This document shows positions 1 to 11,358 of a stretch of 64,000 nt of DNA, one piece after another. This DNA comes from CBDBCU01 sp965243185 (lineage in GTDB: Bacteria > Chloroflexota > Dehalococcoidia > Lucifugimonadales > UBA3495). The stretch lies in assembly GCA_965243185.1 (NCBI GenBank), contig OZ251531.1, positions 1,240,001 to 1,304,000 of the forward strand. Direction: 5' to 3'. A program made the translations under genes and the position numbers. Each line of letters starts with the position of its first letter. The stretch's first letter is position 1. The notes under the pieces are model-generated. The model made no database searches, had not been told where the DNA came from, and was given only the letters and a program-made list of their open reading frames with translations.

Positions 1-517
1 CCGATGGCGGCGGATACTCCGCCGCCTTTACCGCCATCCCCGGCTTGCGCCATCCCTTGGGCGCGGCCATTACGCTGAACAAGGGCGCCAGCCGGGAATC
101 GTCAATCCGCAGCAGTTCCAGGGCTACCCCGTAGAATTGGGTATTTTCGCCGGCGCGCTGGTTCAGCCAGTCCAGCACCTGCCGGTGTTCGTCGTCAATG
201 GCGCTGGCAACCCAGATAACCATCTTGGCATCTTTGCCGGCGGCGTAAATCAGCAACCGGCTCAAATGGTCGTTGTCAGTAGGTTCCAACTGATTCTCAA
301 TAATCACCGGCCGGCCATCAGTCAAGTCGGTGGCGAAAATGTCCAGAGAGCGGCTACCTACCGCCGACTCCTCCTCCTGCAACTCCAACTCCACGCCCAA
401 GGCCGCCCCCAACTCGCCAATGTTCCGAGCCAGCCAAGGGGTAAAATCCCGGGATTCGTCGGGCCACTCCTCCCGCAGGCTTACCCGTTGGATGCGGGCG
501 AGGTTATCAGTGGTCAT
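1..517 (-). CDS. PD-(D/E)XK nuclease-like protein, partial
   Basis: An open frame read on the minus strand from ATG at 517 runs 172 codons off the left edge, so the C-terminus is missing. The start follows a GGAG (ACGGAGCAAAACTATG). Residues about 58-80 read SLDIFATD, then VIIENQLE, an acidic residue on one strand followed by E-x-Q on the next. This is the layout of the PD-(D/E)XK catalytic hairpin. After it comes a helix with NDHLSRLLIYAAG and a strand AKMVIWVA, as in the DUF4268/NucS-like families of restriction-type nucleases. It is followed on the same strand by an HNH endonuclease gene lying upstream. The family call is by recognition only; the role could be a solitary restriction-like or repair nuclease. 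Confidence 0.7.
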   Translation of the reverse strand, partial: MTTDNLARIQRVSLREEWPDESRDFTPWLARNIGELGAALGVELELQEEESAVGSRSLDIFATDLTDGRPVIIENQLEPTDNDHLSRLLIYAAGKDAKMVIWVASAIDDEHRQVLDWLNQRAGENTQFYGVALELLRIDDSRLAPLFSVMAAPKGWRKPGMAVKAAEYPPPS

Positions 518-535
518 AGTTTTGCTCCGTAAGGG

Positions 536-1150
536 TTAATTCCCGTCCCCGTTTTGCTCCGTCCAAGGCAGGTAGGGCCGCCATTCCTCGAGGATGGCGC
601 GGTTTTGCAGAATGCGGTAGGGGTTAGGCTGGGGGACGCGCGGCTCCTGTTTCAGGCGCATATTGGCTTCGGCCGGTGTGCGCCCGGCTTTGTGCAGATT
701 GCAGCGGCTGCACGCGGTCACCACATTTTCCCAAGTGTGAGCGCCGCGCTGCCGGCGGGGGATGACATGGTCGAGGGTCAAATCCGGCGTCTTTTTGCCG
801 CAGTATTGGCAGGTGTATTGATCCCGCAGGAAAATCTCTTTTTTGGATAGCTTGCGGGGGGCAAAGGGGCGTTTGACCAGATAGACCAAGCGGATGATGG
901 ATGGTGCTTCGACCCGGGCGGAGATGGTATGCACTTGGCCCTGGTGATTTTCGAGCAGTTCGGCTTTGCCTTTGCTGAGCAGGATGATGGCGCGGCGGAC
1001 GGTGGAGACATTGATGGGGACATAGTTAAGGTTCAGCACCAGCACTGGGGAACCCAGAACGCCGACCGGAGTTGTTCCCGGCGGCATTGCCGGCGCGCCG
1101 GAGCCGTTTTTCTGCGCTGCGGTTGGATTGTTGAGCGTTTTTGTAACCAC
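536..1150 (-). CDS. HNH endonuclease family protein
   Basis: A 204-aa protein with a GTG start. The N-terminal half contains the VLNLNYVPINV and ILLSKGKAELLE segments typical of the stand-alone HNH family common in Chloroflexi and Actinobacteria. The C-terminal half holds the HNH fold: two CxxC-type zinc knuckles (CQYCGKK and CSRCNLHK) bracket the catalytic LDHVIPRRQRG (D-H) and ENVVTACSRCN (N). The family binds a structural zinc and nicks or cuts DNA through a His-metal centre; the biological role of these orphans is unsettled. It lies about 20 bases upstream of the partial nuclease gene on the same strand, so the two may share a transcript. Its first 30 residues are low-complexity, and the real start could be internal. 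Confidence 0.85.
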   Translation of the reverse strand: MVTKTLNNPTAAQKNGSGAPAMPPGTTPVGVLGSPVLVLNLNYVPINVSTVRRAIILLSKGKAELLENHQGQVHTISARVEAPSIIRLVYLVKRPFAPRKLSKKEIFLRDQYTCQYCGKKTPDLTLDHVIPRRQRGAHTWENVVTACSRCNLHKAGRTPAEANMRLKQEPRVPQPNPYRILQNRAILEEWRPYLPWTEQNGDGN

Positions 1151-1284
1151 TTTCGCCGTTGCCTCGTTAAAAGTTGGCGGGTTCCCGCGTGGCAGTGGTT
1201 CACCGGAAGGGAATAACCTGCTGACGCCGTTGTTTCCCTATTATACACCACATCCGCAAGAAATGCGCCGTCCAGAGCCGGGAT

Positions 1285-1938
1285 TTATTGCCGGCAATTG
1301 CCCGGGCCGGCGCGCCGCCGGGCGGCCAGCCAATCCCGCAGCCGAATCGTTGCGGCCAAGGCCATCCCGCCGTACAGATAGCCGCCGATAATATCGCTGG
1401 GCCAATGGACGCCCAAATAGAGGCGGGATAAGCCGATAAGCAGTATTAGCAGCATCAGTCCGCCGCTTATCCCGTAGCGCAGCCGGGAATTGGCGCAATG
1501 CCGCCCGACCAGATAAATCAGAAATCCGCCGAACAAGGCGGCAAAGGCGGCATGGCCGCTGGGAAAGCTGAGGCTGAGGGTCAGGGTTTCAATGTCGCCA
1601 TATTCCGGGCGCGGCCGGCCCACCGGCAGTTTCAGCAAGGGAGCCAACGCCATCGGCAGGGCTAACAGCAGCAGCAAGGCGGCGTCCGCCCATTGCCGTA
1701 ACCGCAGCAGCAGAACTACCGTTATTGCTACCAAGCCGATGGCCGCCGGCAGCCAGCCAATAAAAGTTACCCACCGGAAAAAGGCGGCCAAAGCCGGCTG
1801 CTGGGACTCTTGAATCGCCGCCAAGGCCGCCGCATCGCCGGGCCAGACCGGATAAGCCCGGGCCAGGATAAAAAGGATGGCGGTCAGGATAATGCCGACG
1901 GCTAAAAGCCAATCCTTCGCCGAAATGTCAACCTGCAT
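1285..1938 (-). CDS. PAP2-family membrane phosphatase
   Basis: A 217-aa integral membrane protein of the PAP2 superfamily, whose members remove phosphate from lipid phosphates such as phosphatidic acid or undecaprenyl diphosphate at the membrane. All three signature blocks are visible: KLPVGRPRP (KxxxxxxRP), LSFPSGHAA (PSGH) and SRLYLGVHWPSD (SRxxxxxHxxxD) with the catalytic His. About six hydrophobic segments alternate with these blocks. I place the start at ATG 1938, close behind a GGGGA, rather than at a TTG nine codons upstream. It is transcribed away from the HNH gene's start with about 130 bases between. The substrate cannot be told from sequence. Confidence 0.85.
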   Translation of the reverse strand: MQVDISAKDWLLAVGIILTAILFILARAYPVWPGDAAALAAIQESQQPALAAFFRWVTFIGWLPAAIGLVAITVVLLLRLRQWADAALLLLLALPMALAPLLKLPVGRPRPEYGDIETLTLSLSFPSGHAAFAALFGGFLIYLVGRHCANSRLRYGISGGLMLLILLIGLSRLYLGVHWPSDIIGGYLYGGMALAATIRLRDWLAARRRAGPGNCRQ

Positions 1939-2057
1939 CTGTCCCCGATTGCATAACACCGCCAACTTGGCCGGTTGAAAGCCGGCCGGGTAGGTTAATT
2001 GGGAATGGGGAATAGTATAGCAGGTTTTTGGGATGGGGTGGTTGAACAGATTTACCG

Positions 2058-2378
2058 CTATCCTCGGTCCTGCAAGGAAACTTTCACTTGCGCCAAGGCG
2101 ACGCCGGCAAAGGACAGCCCATCCTGCTCCCGCCCCTTCAGGATGTGGCGCAACTCTTGGGACAGTAGATCCGGAGTTTCGGCGGCGGGCGTCTCCCCTT
2201 TTCTTTCCAGTACCGGCAAAACCAGCCCAATAGCTTCCTTGATGTTGGCCAAGGCGGCGCGGCGGTCGTCCCCCTGGCTGACGCAGCCGGGCAAAGCCGG
2301 GCAGTGGACGGAATAGCCCCCGTCGGCTTCCTTTTCGAGGATGACAGTAAATTGGCGGTGGTGGCGCGGCATTTTCAT
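2058..2378 (-). CDS. HicB-like antitoxin-type protein
   Basis: A 106-aa protein with the HicB N-terminal fold: FTVILEKEADGGYSVHCPAL followed by PGCVSQGDDRRAALANIKEAI, the pattern of HicB antitoxins (partial RNase-H fold, no obvious catalytic set). Its ATG overlaps the stop of the upstream nuclease-like gene (ATGA), which implies translational coupling. No HicA toxin is encoded next to it. Instead the coupled partner is a 199-aa protein with a PD-(D/E)XK-like core. HicB proteins normally neutralise HicA mRNA interferases; here the partner swap is the odd feature. A C-terminal DNA-binding helix set is not obvious, so autoregulation is uncertain. Confidence 0.8.
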   Translation of the reverse strand: MKMPRHHRQFTVILEKEADGGYSVHCPALPGCVSQGDDRRAALANIKEAIGLVLPVLERKGETPAAETPDLLSQELRHILKGREQDGLSFAGVALAQVKVSLQDRG

Positions 2379-2974
2379 CGCCTCAACTTTTCCGCTTTCA
2401 GATACGGCAACTCGGCCGCTACTGCCGCTATTTTGGCAGATAACTGGTCATAGGCTACTGCCGCCGTCAACTTCTGGAGCGGGTTCAGACTGATAGTTTT
2501 CTGGTCGGGCAACTGATGTTCCGGCACTACAAAGAAATGCCACTGCTCGGCCCGGCGGTGGTCGGCGATGTGGGGATTGGTTTCCGGGTGCCAGGCAAGG
2601 ATGTAGATGTCGGCAAAGCGGGCACTCTCTCCGTCCGGCAAATCTACCCACTTCGCCTCCTCCGTGCTATCGGTATGATACCCGGTGCGGGGCGCGATGT
2701 CGAAAGACGGCGGCCGCTCTTTGCTATCCTCCTTCCGGTACCGCTGTCCCCAAGTCTGCAAGGCCGCCGACTGCTTAACTTCCAATCGGACGCCGGCGTC
2801 ACTTTCCAAGTCCCAACTAACCCAACCGCCAACCGGATTCCAACCGTCGCCCAAGGCGAAAAGGATTAGCGTTTCCACATAATCGCCGCGATAGACGTTG
2901 TCCAGCAGCGGCTGGCTGTAGAACCGCTTGTTCAGACTTTTGACGATTTGGGCGGGAGTAGGATTTGTTGCCAT
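2375..2974 (-). CDS. Predicted nuclease-like protein coupled to HicB-like gene
   Basis: A 199-aa protein not recognised as a named family. A likely catalytic core sits at residues 50-75, where WDLESDAGVRLEVKQSAALQ gives D...E-x-K (VRLEVKQSA), the PD-(D/E)XK hairpin signature. A second conserved-looking block, RFADIYILAWHPE with QWHFFVVPEHQLP, follows. The start has a good ribosome site (GCGGAGGCAACTAATG) just beyond the terminator of the rRNA/tRNA unit. The downstream HicB-like gene overlaps its stop by four bases. I infer an effector/antitoxin or restriction-like pair; the sequence alone does not show toxicity. Confidence 0.75.
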   Translation of the reverse strand: MATNPTPAQIVKSLNKRFYSQPLLDNVYRGDYVETLILFALGDGWNPVGGWVSWDLESDAGVRLEVKQSAALQTWGQRYRKEDSKERPPSFDIAPRTGYHTDSTEEAKWVDLPDGESARFADIYILAWHPETNPHIADHRRAEQWHFFVVPEHQLPDQKTISLNPLQKLTAAVAYDQLSAKIAAVAAELPYLKAEKLRR

Positions 2975-2992
2975 TAGTTGCCTCCGCTAACT

Positions 2993-3024
2993 AAAAAACC
3001 CCGGCCGCATCAACCGGGGCTTTA
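2993..3024 (-). terminator. Rho-independent terminator of the 23S-tRNA unit
   Basis: On the minus strand the sequence reads AAAGCCCCGG, a nine-base loop, then CCGGGG followed by six T. It lies about 16 bases after the CCA of the initiator tRNA and just before the ribosome site of the nuclease-like gene, so it should end the 23S-tRNA transcript. Confidence 0.85.
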
Positions 3025-3039
3025 GTTATCTCAATATGT

Positions 3040-3114
3040 TGGTAGCGGGGGCAGGATTCGAACCTGCGACCTTCGGGTTATGAGCCCGACGAGCTGCCAC
3101 TGCTCCACCCCGCG
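3040..3114 (-). tRNA. Initiator tRNA-fMet (CAT)
   Basis: The transcript begins CGCGGGGTGGAGC, has anticodon stem-loop GTCGGGCTCATAACCCGA (anticodon CAT with the three G-C pairs of initiators), T-arm GCAGGTTCGAATCCTGC, and encoded CCA. Position 1 (C) faces U72, so the top of the acceptor stem is unpaired. An unpaired 1-72 is a defining initiator trait, though C-A is more familiar. It is 75 nt long because the D-loop is two bases shorter than in E. coli. It lies about 90 bases after the 23S 3' end and is probably cotranscribed with it. Confidence 0.95.
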
Positions 3115-3140
3115 CCATCAGTGGGGAAAAGAAAGGAAAA

Positions 3141-3206
3141 GGAACAAGAAACCTTGAGCAATTGTCCTGAAACCCGGTTTAAACCGGGTTTGAAGTTCTT
3201 GGCGTG
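3141..3206 (-). other. 3' arm of the pre-23S processing stalk
   Basis: This flank of the 23S gene is complementary to the flank at the 5' end. AGTTCTTGGCGTGGGTC on the plus strand matches GACCCACGCTAAGAACT there, and ATTGTCCTGAAA matches TTTTCAGGACAAT. A local hairpin AACCCGGTTTAAACCGGGTT branches from the arm. Such a long duplex is the usual RNase III substrate that releases pre-23S. Confidence 0.8.
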
Positions 3207-6292
<3,086 letters not shown>

Positions 6293-6352
6293 ACGCTAAG
6301 AACTCCAAACTTTTCAGTTTGAGGTTTTCAGGACAATTTTTTCAAGGTTCCT
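6293..6352 (-). other. 5' arm of the pre-23S processing stalk
   Basis: This leader segment pairs with the 3' flank of the gene (GACCCACGC/AAGAACT and TTTTCAGGACAAT blocks). It carries its own small hairpin CAAACTTTTCAGTTTG. The segment lies between the promoter-proximal leader and the mature 5' end. Confidence 0.8.
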
Positions 6353-6506
6353 TATTCTCTTTTTAAGGTGCGGAGGAAAAGGGCGGTTGAGCCATCTCCC
6401 GGCCGCCGCTTTGGCCTGGCCGGAGTTCCCAACGAATCTGGGCGGTCCGCCGGGTCGTTATGCCCCGGCTTGGTCGCGCCGTTGCGCCGCAATTCCGTAA
6501 TAAGGG

Positions 6507-6535
6507 ATTGTAAGCGCACTTTTCACCGATGTCAA
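6507..6535 (-). promoter_or_regulatory. Consensus promoter of the 23S unit
   Basis: On the minus strand TTGACA and TACAAT are separated by 17 bases. An AT-rich tract (AAAATTCATTAAAATA) lies directly upstream and could act as an UP element. Initiation would fall near 6500, giving a leader of about 200 bases before the mature 23S end. Nothing else on this strand could use it. Confidence 0.85.
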
Positions 6536-6540
6536 GGGGT

Positions 6541-6839
6541 ATTTTAATGAATTTTGAAAATTGGATTTTTCGGGGTTTGTGGGGCCGGTTTCCCCGCCCC
6601 TCGTTCCCCGTTCCATCGCGCCTCGTTCCCGGTTCCATCGCGGCTAGTTTCCGGTTCGACCGCAGCTCGTTATATCCCCCAGCCCAAATTCAAAATCCCC
6701 ATTCCCCCCTTCCGCCGCTGAAATCCCCGCAAAATCCGCCAGACTCTCCCTTAACCCCCCATCCCCCGCCCCTTGACAAAACCCCACCCCATCCCTTACC
6801 TTACCCTATAACCTCAACCCCCCAAAAGGAGCAACCGCT
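6541..6839. other. Intergenic region without a recognisable gene
   Basis: This is a C-rich stretch upstream of the secreted-protein gene. Apart from the AT-rich part of the 23S promoter I see no gene, RNA or clear promoter on the plus strand. Confidence 0.5.
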
Positions 6840-7812
6840 ATGCTTCGAGCCTTAGTATCCGCCCTGGCCGTGGTCGGCTTGCTGGCACTGGCCGCCGCCT
6901 TTGCCCACAACAGCGGCCGCGCCGAACCGGCCCTCACCCGCTCCACTTCCGAACTACCCCCCCCCCGAACACCTGTTCTATGTAGGCGCGGCTGAGGCCG
7001 CCCCCCGCACCATCCCCTGGGACTGCTCCGACTGGCAAGAGACCCCGGCCGTGGCCGACGCCGAGGATGCCCGGGTCTCGATGATTCTCGAATCCCTCGC
7101 CGCCAACCGGGGGAAGGCCATCTACTGCGCCATCGACCAGTCCGACACCTGGACCAAGTCCGAAACTTGGCTTGCCGGCCGCGACCGCAATGAGCGCGAC
7201 GACACCGTCTATTTCGGCGAGCAAGGCAACTTCCGCGGTTTCCTCGCCGCCCAAGAGGGTTACCTGACTGACGGCGAATCTGGCGTAACCGGCATCAGCC
7301 GCGACCGCATCTTTGAGTTCCCCGAGGAACCCCGCCGCGGCAAGAAAACCGTCATCAAACGCCTCCGCCTGACCGAGCGGGTTTCCCATCCGACCTACGT
7401 CGCCGCCCAGCTTAATGGTGGCAACCCGTCCGAGGAACATCTCCGTGGAGCTGATGACCGTTCCAATACGCTCATCGAAAACGCCCGGAGCCGCTGGTGT
7501 ACCCACGCCAGTGTCGGCGGGTCTTTTACTGGCCCCGCCGATGCTGCCTGCATTCATTCCTACGATTGGGTGGCCTTGGCCCAGCCCTTGGCCGAAGCGG
7601 AGTGCACCGCCCGGGGCTACCCCCGCCTCCGCGCTGACCTCACCAGCGCCGACATCGTCGACCCGGGGCCGCCGAATAACACCCTCGAACGGGGCTATGG
7701 ACATTGGGAATACGACATCCGGCCGGTAGGCGCTAACTATCAGATAAATACCCGGCAGTTCCGCTTCTACAACGCGGTCTGCGAAAAGAAAGTCCGCGTC
7801 CGCCGCCGCTAA
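6840..7812 (+). CDS. Secreted protein of unknown function, frame interrupted at a C10 tract
   Basis: An ATG at 6840 with a strong ribosome site (AAAAGGAGCAACCGCTATG) opens a classic signal peptide (residues 1-22, LVSALAVVGLLALAAAFA). At codon 40 the frame enters ten consecutive C (6957-6966) and then stops within ten codons. The body continues in the +1 frame as about 280 uninterrupted codons beginning EHLFYVGAAEAAPR, with IPWDCSDWQ, IYCAIDQSDTW, and a basic end RVRRR. Removing one C (nine in the tract) fuses the parts into about 323 residues. A paralogue elsewhere in the window has the same layout. No known domain is recognised. The open body argues that the gene is still expressed in some cells or by slippage, but a homopolymer sequencing error is possible. 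Confidence 0.8.
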
Positions 7813-7974
7813 CCCCCGCCGTCGCCCCCCCAGAACCCCGCGCCGTCATTCCCCCGCCAACGGGAATGGCGGTTTTCTTATCCGATTGCCCGGAAATCGT
7901 TGCCCATACAATTGACGCCCCCCGCCCTTATCCCTTAAAATCCCTGCCAATTCCTTGTCCGCAGGTGAACCGCC

Positions 7975-10905
7975 TTGACCTTTATGACCGGGGACGAAAT
8001 CCGCAGCTCTTTCCGCCAGTTCTTTGCCGACCAGGGGCATCAGCCCATGCCCAGCGCCTCCCTGATTCCGGCCGGCGACCCGACCCTGCTGTTCACCAGC
8101 GCGGGGATGGTGCCGTTCAAGCCCTTTTTTATGGGCGAACAGACGCCGCCCAACCGCCGGCTCACCAGTTCCCAAAAGAGCTTTCGCACCACCGACATCG
8201 ACGAAGTGGGCGACCATAAGCACCTGACCTTTTTTGAGATGTTGGGCAATTTCAGCATCGGCGACTACTTCAAGCAGAATGCCATCGCCTATGCTTGGGA
8301 ACTGGTTACTACCCGGTTCAACCTGCCCCCAGCAAGCCTGTTCGTTACCATCCATCTGGACGATGACGAGGCCGCGGCTATCTGGCGCAATGAAATCGGC
8401 ATCCCCCCGGAGCGCATTTACCGCTACGGCGACCGCGATAACTGGTGGGGGCCGGCCGGCGCCGAAGGCCCCACCGGCCCCTGCTCTGAACTGCACTTTG
8501 ACGGCGGCGCAGCCAAAGGTTGCAGCCCGCTGGTAGCCCCGGACACCTTGACCGCCCAATTCCGCCGGGAACTAGCCAGCGGCCAACCGGAAACCCCGCC
8601 GGGCTGCCATCCCAACTGCGACTGTGAGCGGTTCGTCGAGCTGTGGAACCTGGTCTTTATGCAGTTCTATCAGGATGCCCAGGGCCAGCGCACCCCCTTG
8701 CCCGCGCCCAGCGTGGATACCGGTATGGGATTGGAGCGGGCCGCCGCCGTGTTGCAGAATAAGCCCAATGTCTATGAAACCGACTTGTTCCGCCCCATCA
8801 TCGACCAGGCGGTGCGGCTCAGCGGCCAGGATTACGGCGTTGCCCGGGAAACGGACTACGCCCTGCGGGTAGTGGCCGAACACGCCCGGGCCGCCGCTTT
8901 CCTGATTGGCGATGGCGTAGTGCCGGGCAACGAAGGGCGCGGCTATGTATTGCGCCGGGTCATCCGCCGCGCCATCCGCTACGGCCGCCGCCTCGGCTTA
9001 ACCCAGCCCTTCCTCACCCAAGTAGCGGCCGTAGTAATGGACAACTTCAGCGCCGCCTACCCGGAACTGGCCGAAAACCGCAACTTTATAATGCGGGTAA
9101 TCGGCCTGGAGGAGGAACGATTCGGGCGCACCTTTGAGCGTGGCAATGACATACTCAACGGCATTTTTATCGTCCGGGAAGCCGCTGCGGCCAGCTCGGA
9201 CGGAGCCGTAGTTACCTACCAGCGCGAAGTCAATCCCTTTAGCGAGCGATTTGCCGAGCAAGAACGCGGAGCAAGCATCGCTCTGGACTTGCTCAACGAG
9301 GAAATAAACGAGCAAGTGCCTCTCGAGGTCGCGGGTAGGAAGGAACTTATAAACGCCGCGCTCCGGGGTCTGCGTTCAGCAAGGCTAGTTACTGGTCGAG
9401 AGGTCTTTATCCTCTACGACACCTACGGTTTCCCCCCGGAACTCACCGCCGAAATCGCCCGGGAGCAGGGGCTGGAAGTCGATTTGCCCGGCTTCGAGCA
9501 AGAAATGGCCCGGCAGCGGGAACAGTCCCGGGCCGCCCAGGGTTTCAGCGGCGGAATGGAAATGCTGACCGCCTACGAAAACTTGGGCGTCGAACCCTCC
9601 CGCTTTGTCGGCTATACCCAACTCTCCCGGGAAACCGTTATCGCCGCTTTGCTGGTGGACCACGCCCCGGCCGGTTATGCCATTCCGGGGCAAGCGGTGG
9701 AGTTGGTACTGGCGGATACGCCTTTCTATGCCGAAAGTGGCGGGCAAGTCGGCGACCAAGGCGTCATCAGCGGCCCCAACGGCGTCTTTCGGGTTGAGGA
9801 TACGCAAAGCCCGGTCGCCGGCTTGATTGTCCATAAGGGGTCAGTGGTCAGCGGCGATATTTCCCTGGGCGAACCGGTATCGGCGCAAGTGGACACCGCC
9901 CGCCGGATGGACGCCGCCCGCAATCACAGCGGCACCCATCTGCTCCACGCCGCCCTCCGCGCCACTCTCGGCCCCCATGTGCGGCAAGCCGGCTCGCTGG
10001 TTTCCCCCGACCGTTTGCGCTTTGACTTCTCCCATGTCGGCCCCCTTGCTCCCGACGAACAGCTTGCCGTCCAGTCCCTGGCTAACGGCAAAGTGCGGGA
10101 CAACCTGGCGGTGTCCACGGCGGAAAGCACCTATGCCGCCGCCGTGCAGCAGGGGGCATTGGCTTTCTTTGGCGACAAATACGGCGACACCGTGCGGGTA
10201 GTGCGGATGGACGAATCCCCCTCCGACCAAGCCGCGCCTTTCAGTATGGAAGTTTGCGGCGGTACCCATGTCCACGCTACCGGCCAGGTAGGCACCCTCT
10301 TTGTCTTGGGCGAGTCCGGCATCGGCGGCGGGATGCGGCGCATCGAAGCCGTTACCGGCCGCGCCGCCGAACAGCTTTTCCTCGAGCGCACCGCCCGCCT
10401 CGAAGCCCTGGCTCGCAAACTGCAAACCCCGGTAGTGGACTTGGAATCCCGCCTCGACAGCTTTATTCAGGATACCGATGACCTGCGCCGCCGCTTGGCT
10501 GCTTTGGAGCGCGGCAACCTGCGCGCCGAAGCCGAGACCCTGCTCTCCCAAGCCCGTGACATCAACGGCGTAACGCTGATTGCCGGGCGCACTTCCGCCA
10601 ACGGCGCCGAAGGAATGCGCGAAATGGGCGATTTCCTGAAAACCCGCCACTCAAGTAATGCGGTTATTGCCTTGGGCGCAGTAGTCAACGGCAACCCGCT
10701 GCTGGTAACGATGGTTACTTCCGACTTGACCGGCCGGGGCTTTCACGCCGGCAATATCGCCCGGGATGCGGCCCAGCTGATGGGCGGCGGCGGCGGCGGC
10801 CAGCCGGAAATGGCTCAAGCCGGCGGCCGCGACGCCGCAAATCTCGATAACGCCTTGAACCGGGTAGCCGACTTGGTGCGCCAAGCCGGAGCCAGCCGGG
10901 ATTAG
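7975..10905 (+). CDS. alaS: Alanyl-tRNA synthetase with an extra linker segment
   Basis: A 976-aa class II synthetase that charges tRNA-Ala in the cytoplasm. Class II aminoacylation motifs are at the N-terminus (LTSSQKSFRTTDIDEVGD, FFEMLGNFSIGDYF). The Cys-rich GCHPNCDCERF block sits near residue 208. The editing domain has NHSGTHLLHA (HxxxH) and CGGTHVHATG, and the DHHA1 end has GGGGGGQPEMAQAGG. The protein is about 100 residues longer than E. coli AlaRS. About 65-70 of these form an insert near residues 395-470, between TFERGNDIL and FILYDTYGFP, with codons (AGG, CGA, ATA, CTA) unlike the rest. The TTG at 7975 follows AGGTGA by six bases; ATG at 7984 is the alternative. ruvX follows 16 bases later. 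Confidence 0.95.
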   Translation: MTFMTGDEIRSSFRQFFADQGHQPMPSASLIPAGDPTLLFTSAGMVPFKPFFMGEQTPPNRRLTSSQKSFRTTDIDEVGDHKHLTFFEMLGNFSIGDYFKQNAIAYAWELVTTRFNLPPASLFVTIHLDDDEAAAIWRNEIGIPPERIYRYGDRDNWWGPAGAEGPTGPCSELHFDGGAAKGCSPLVAPDTLTAQFRRELASGQPETPPGCHPNCDCERFVELWNLVFMQFYQDAQGQRTPLPAPSVDTGMGLERAAAVLQNKPNVYETDLFRPIIDQAVRLSGQDYGVARETDYALRVVAEHARAAAFLIGDGVVPGNEGRGYVLRRVIRRAIRYGRRLGLTQPFLTQVAAVVMDNFSAAYPELAENRNFIMRVIGLEEERFGRTFERGNDILNGIFIVREAAAASSDGAVVTYQREVNPFSERFAEQERGASIALDLLNEEINEQVPLEVAGRKELINAALRGLRSARLVTGREVFILYDTYGFPPELTAEIAREQGLEVDLPGFEQEMARQREQSRAAQGFSGGMEMLTAYENLGVEPSRFVGYTQLSRETVIAALLVDHAPAGYAIPGQAVELVLADTPFYAESGGQVGDQGVISGPNGVFRVEDTQSPVAGLIVHKGSVVSGDISLGEPVSAQVDTARRMDAARNHSGTHLLHAALRATLGPHVRQAGSLVSPDRLRFDFSHVGPLAPDEQLAVQSLANGKVRDNLAVSTAESTYAAAVQQGALAFFGDKYGDTVRVVRMDESPSDQAAPFSMEVCGGTHVHATGQVGTLFVLGESGIGGGMRRIEAVTGRAAEQLFLERTARLEALARKLQTPVVDLESRLDSFIQDTDDLRRRLAALERGNLRAEAETLLSQARDINGVTLIAGRTSANGAEGMREMGDFLKTRHSSNAVIALGAVVNGNPLLVTMVTSDLTGRGFHAGNIARDAAQLMGGGGGGQPEMAQAGGRDAANLDNALNRVADLVRQAGASRD

Positions 10906-10921
10906 CCGGGGCGGCGATAAA

Positions 10922-11347
10922 ATGCGCTTGCTGGCTCTGGATTTGGGCGACCGGCGGATTGGTATGGCCACCGGCGGCGTCCCCGGCTTGCCGGCTACTC
11001 CCATCGGCCACTTGGAGCGGGAGACTTTGGCCAAGGACTTGACCCGGATTCTGGAAATGTCCCAGCAGCGGGACATCGAGGGTTTTGTCATTGGGATGCC
11101 CTACGAACTCTCCGGAGATACCGGGCGGCAAGCCCAATTGGCCCAGGGCTTTATCCGGGAACTGCGGAAACGCACCGACCTGCCGGTCTATGCCATCGAT
11201 GAACGCTTTACTTCCCTGAACGCGGAACGGCTGCTGCGGGAGGGCGGCCTTCAACCCTCCCGCCGCCGGGGTGCCGTGGATGCCGCGGCGGCCGCCCTAA
11301 TCCTCGAGCGTTTCCTGGCCGGCCCGCCGCCAAGCCCGGTAGAATGA
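10922..11347 (+). CDS. ruvX: RuvX/YqgF Holliday-junction resolvase-like protein
   Basis: A 141-aa RNase-H-fold protein. The YqgF family is involved in pre-16S rRNA end maturation in E. coli and was predicted as a Holliday-junction resolvase. The first strand ALDLGDRRIGMA carries the catalytic Asp. FVIGMPYELSG and VYAIDERFTSLNAERLL (D-E-R-F-T-S) follow, and the last Asp is in RRRGAVDAAAAALIL. Length and order match the family. It begins 16 bases after alaS on the same strand, a pairing seen in many bacteria. The gene end is 11 bases from the convergent fabF stop with no obvious terminator. Confidence 0.93.
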   Translation: MRLLALDLGDRRIGMATGGVPGLPATPIGHLERETLAKDLTRILEMSQQRDIEGFVIGMPYELSGDTGRQAQLAQGFIRELRKRTDLPVYAIDERFTSLNAERLLREGGLQPSRRRGAVDAAAAALILERFLAGPPPSPVE

Positions 11348-11358
11348 CCGCCGCCCCC

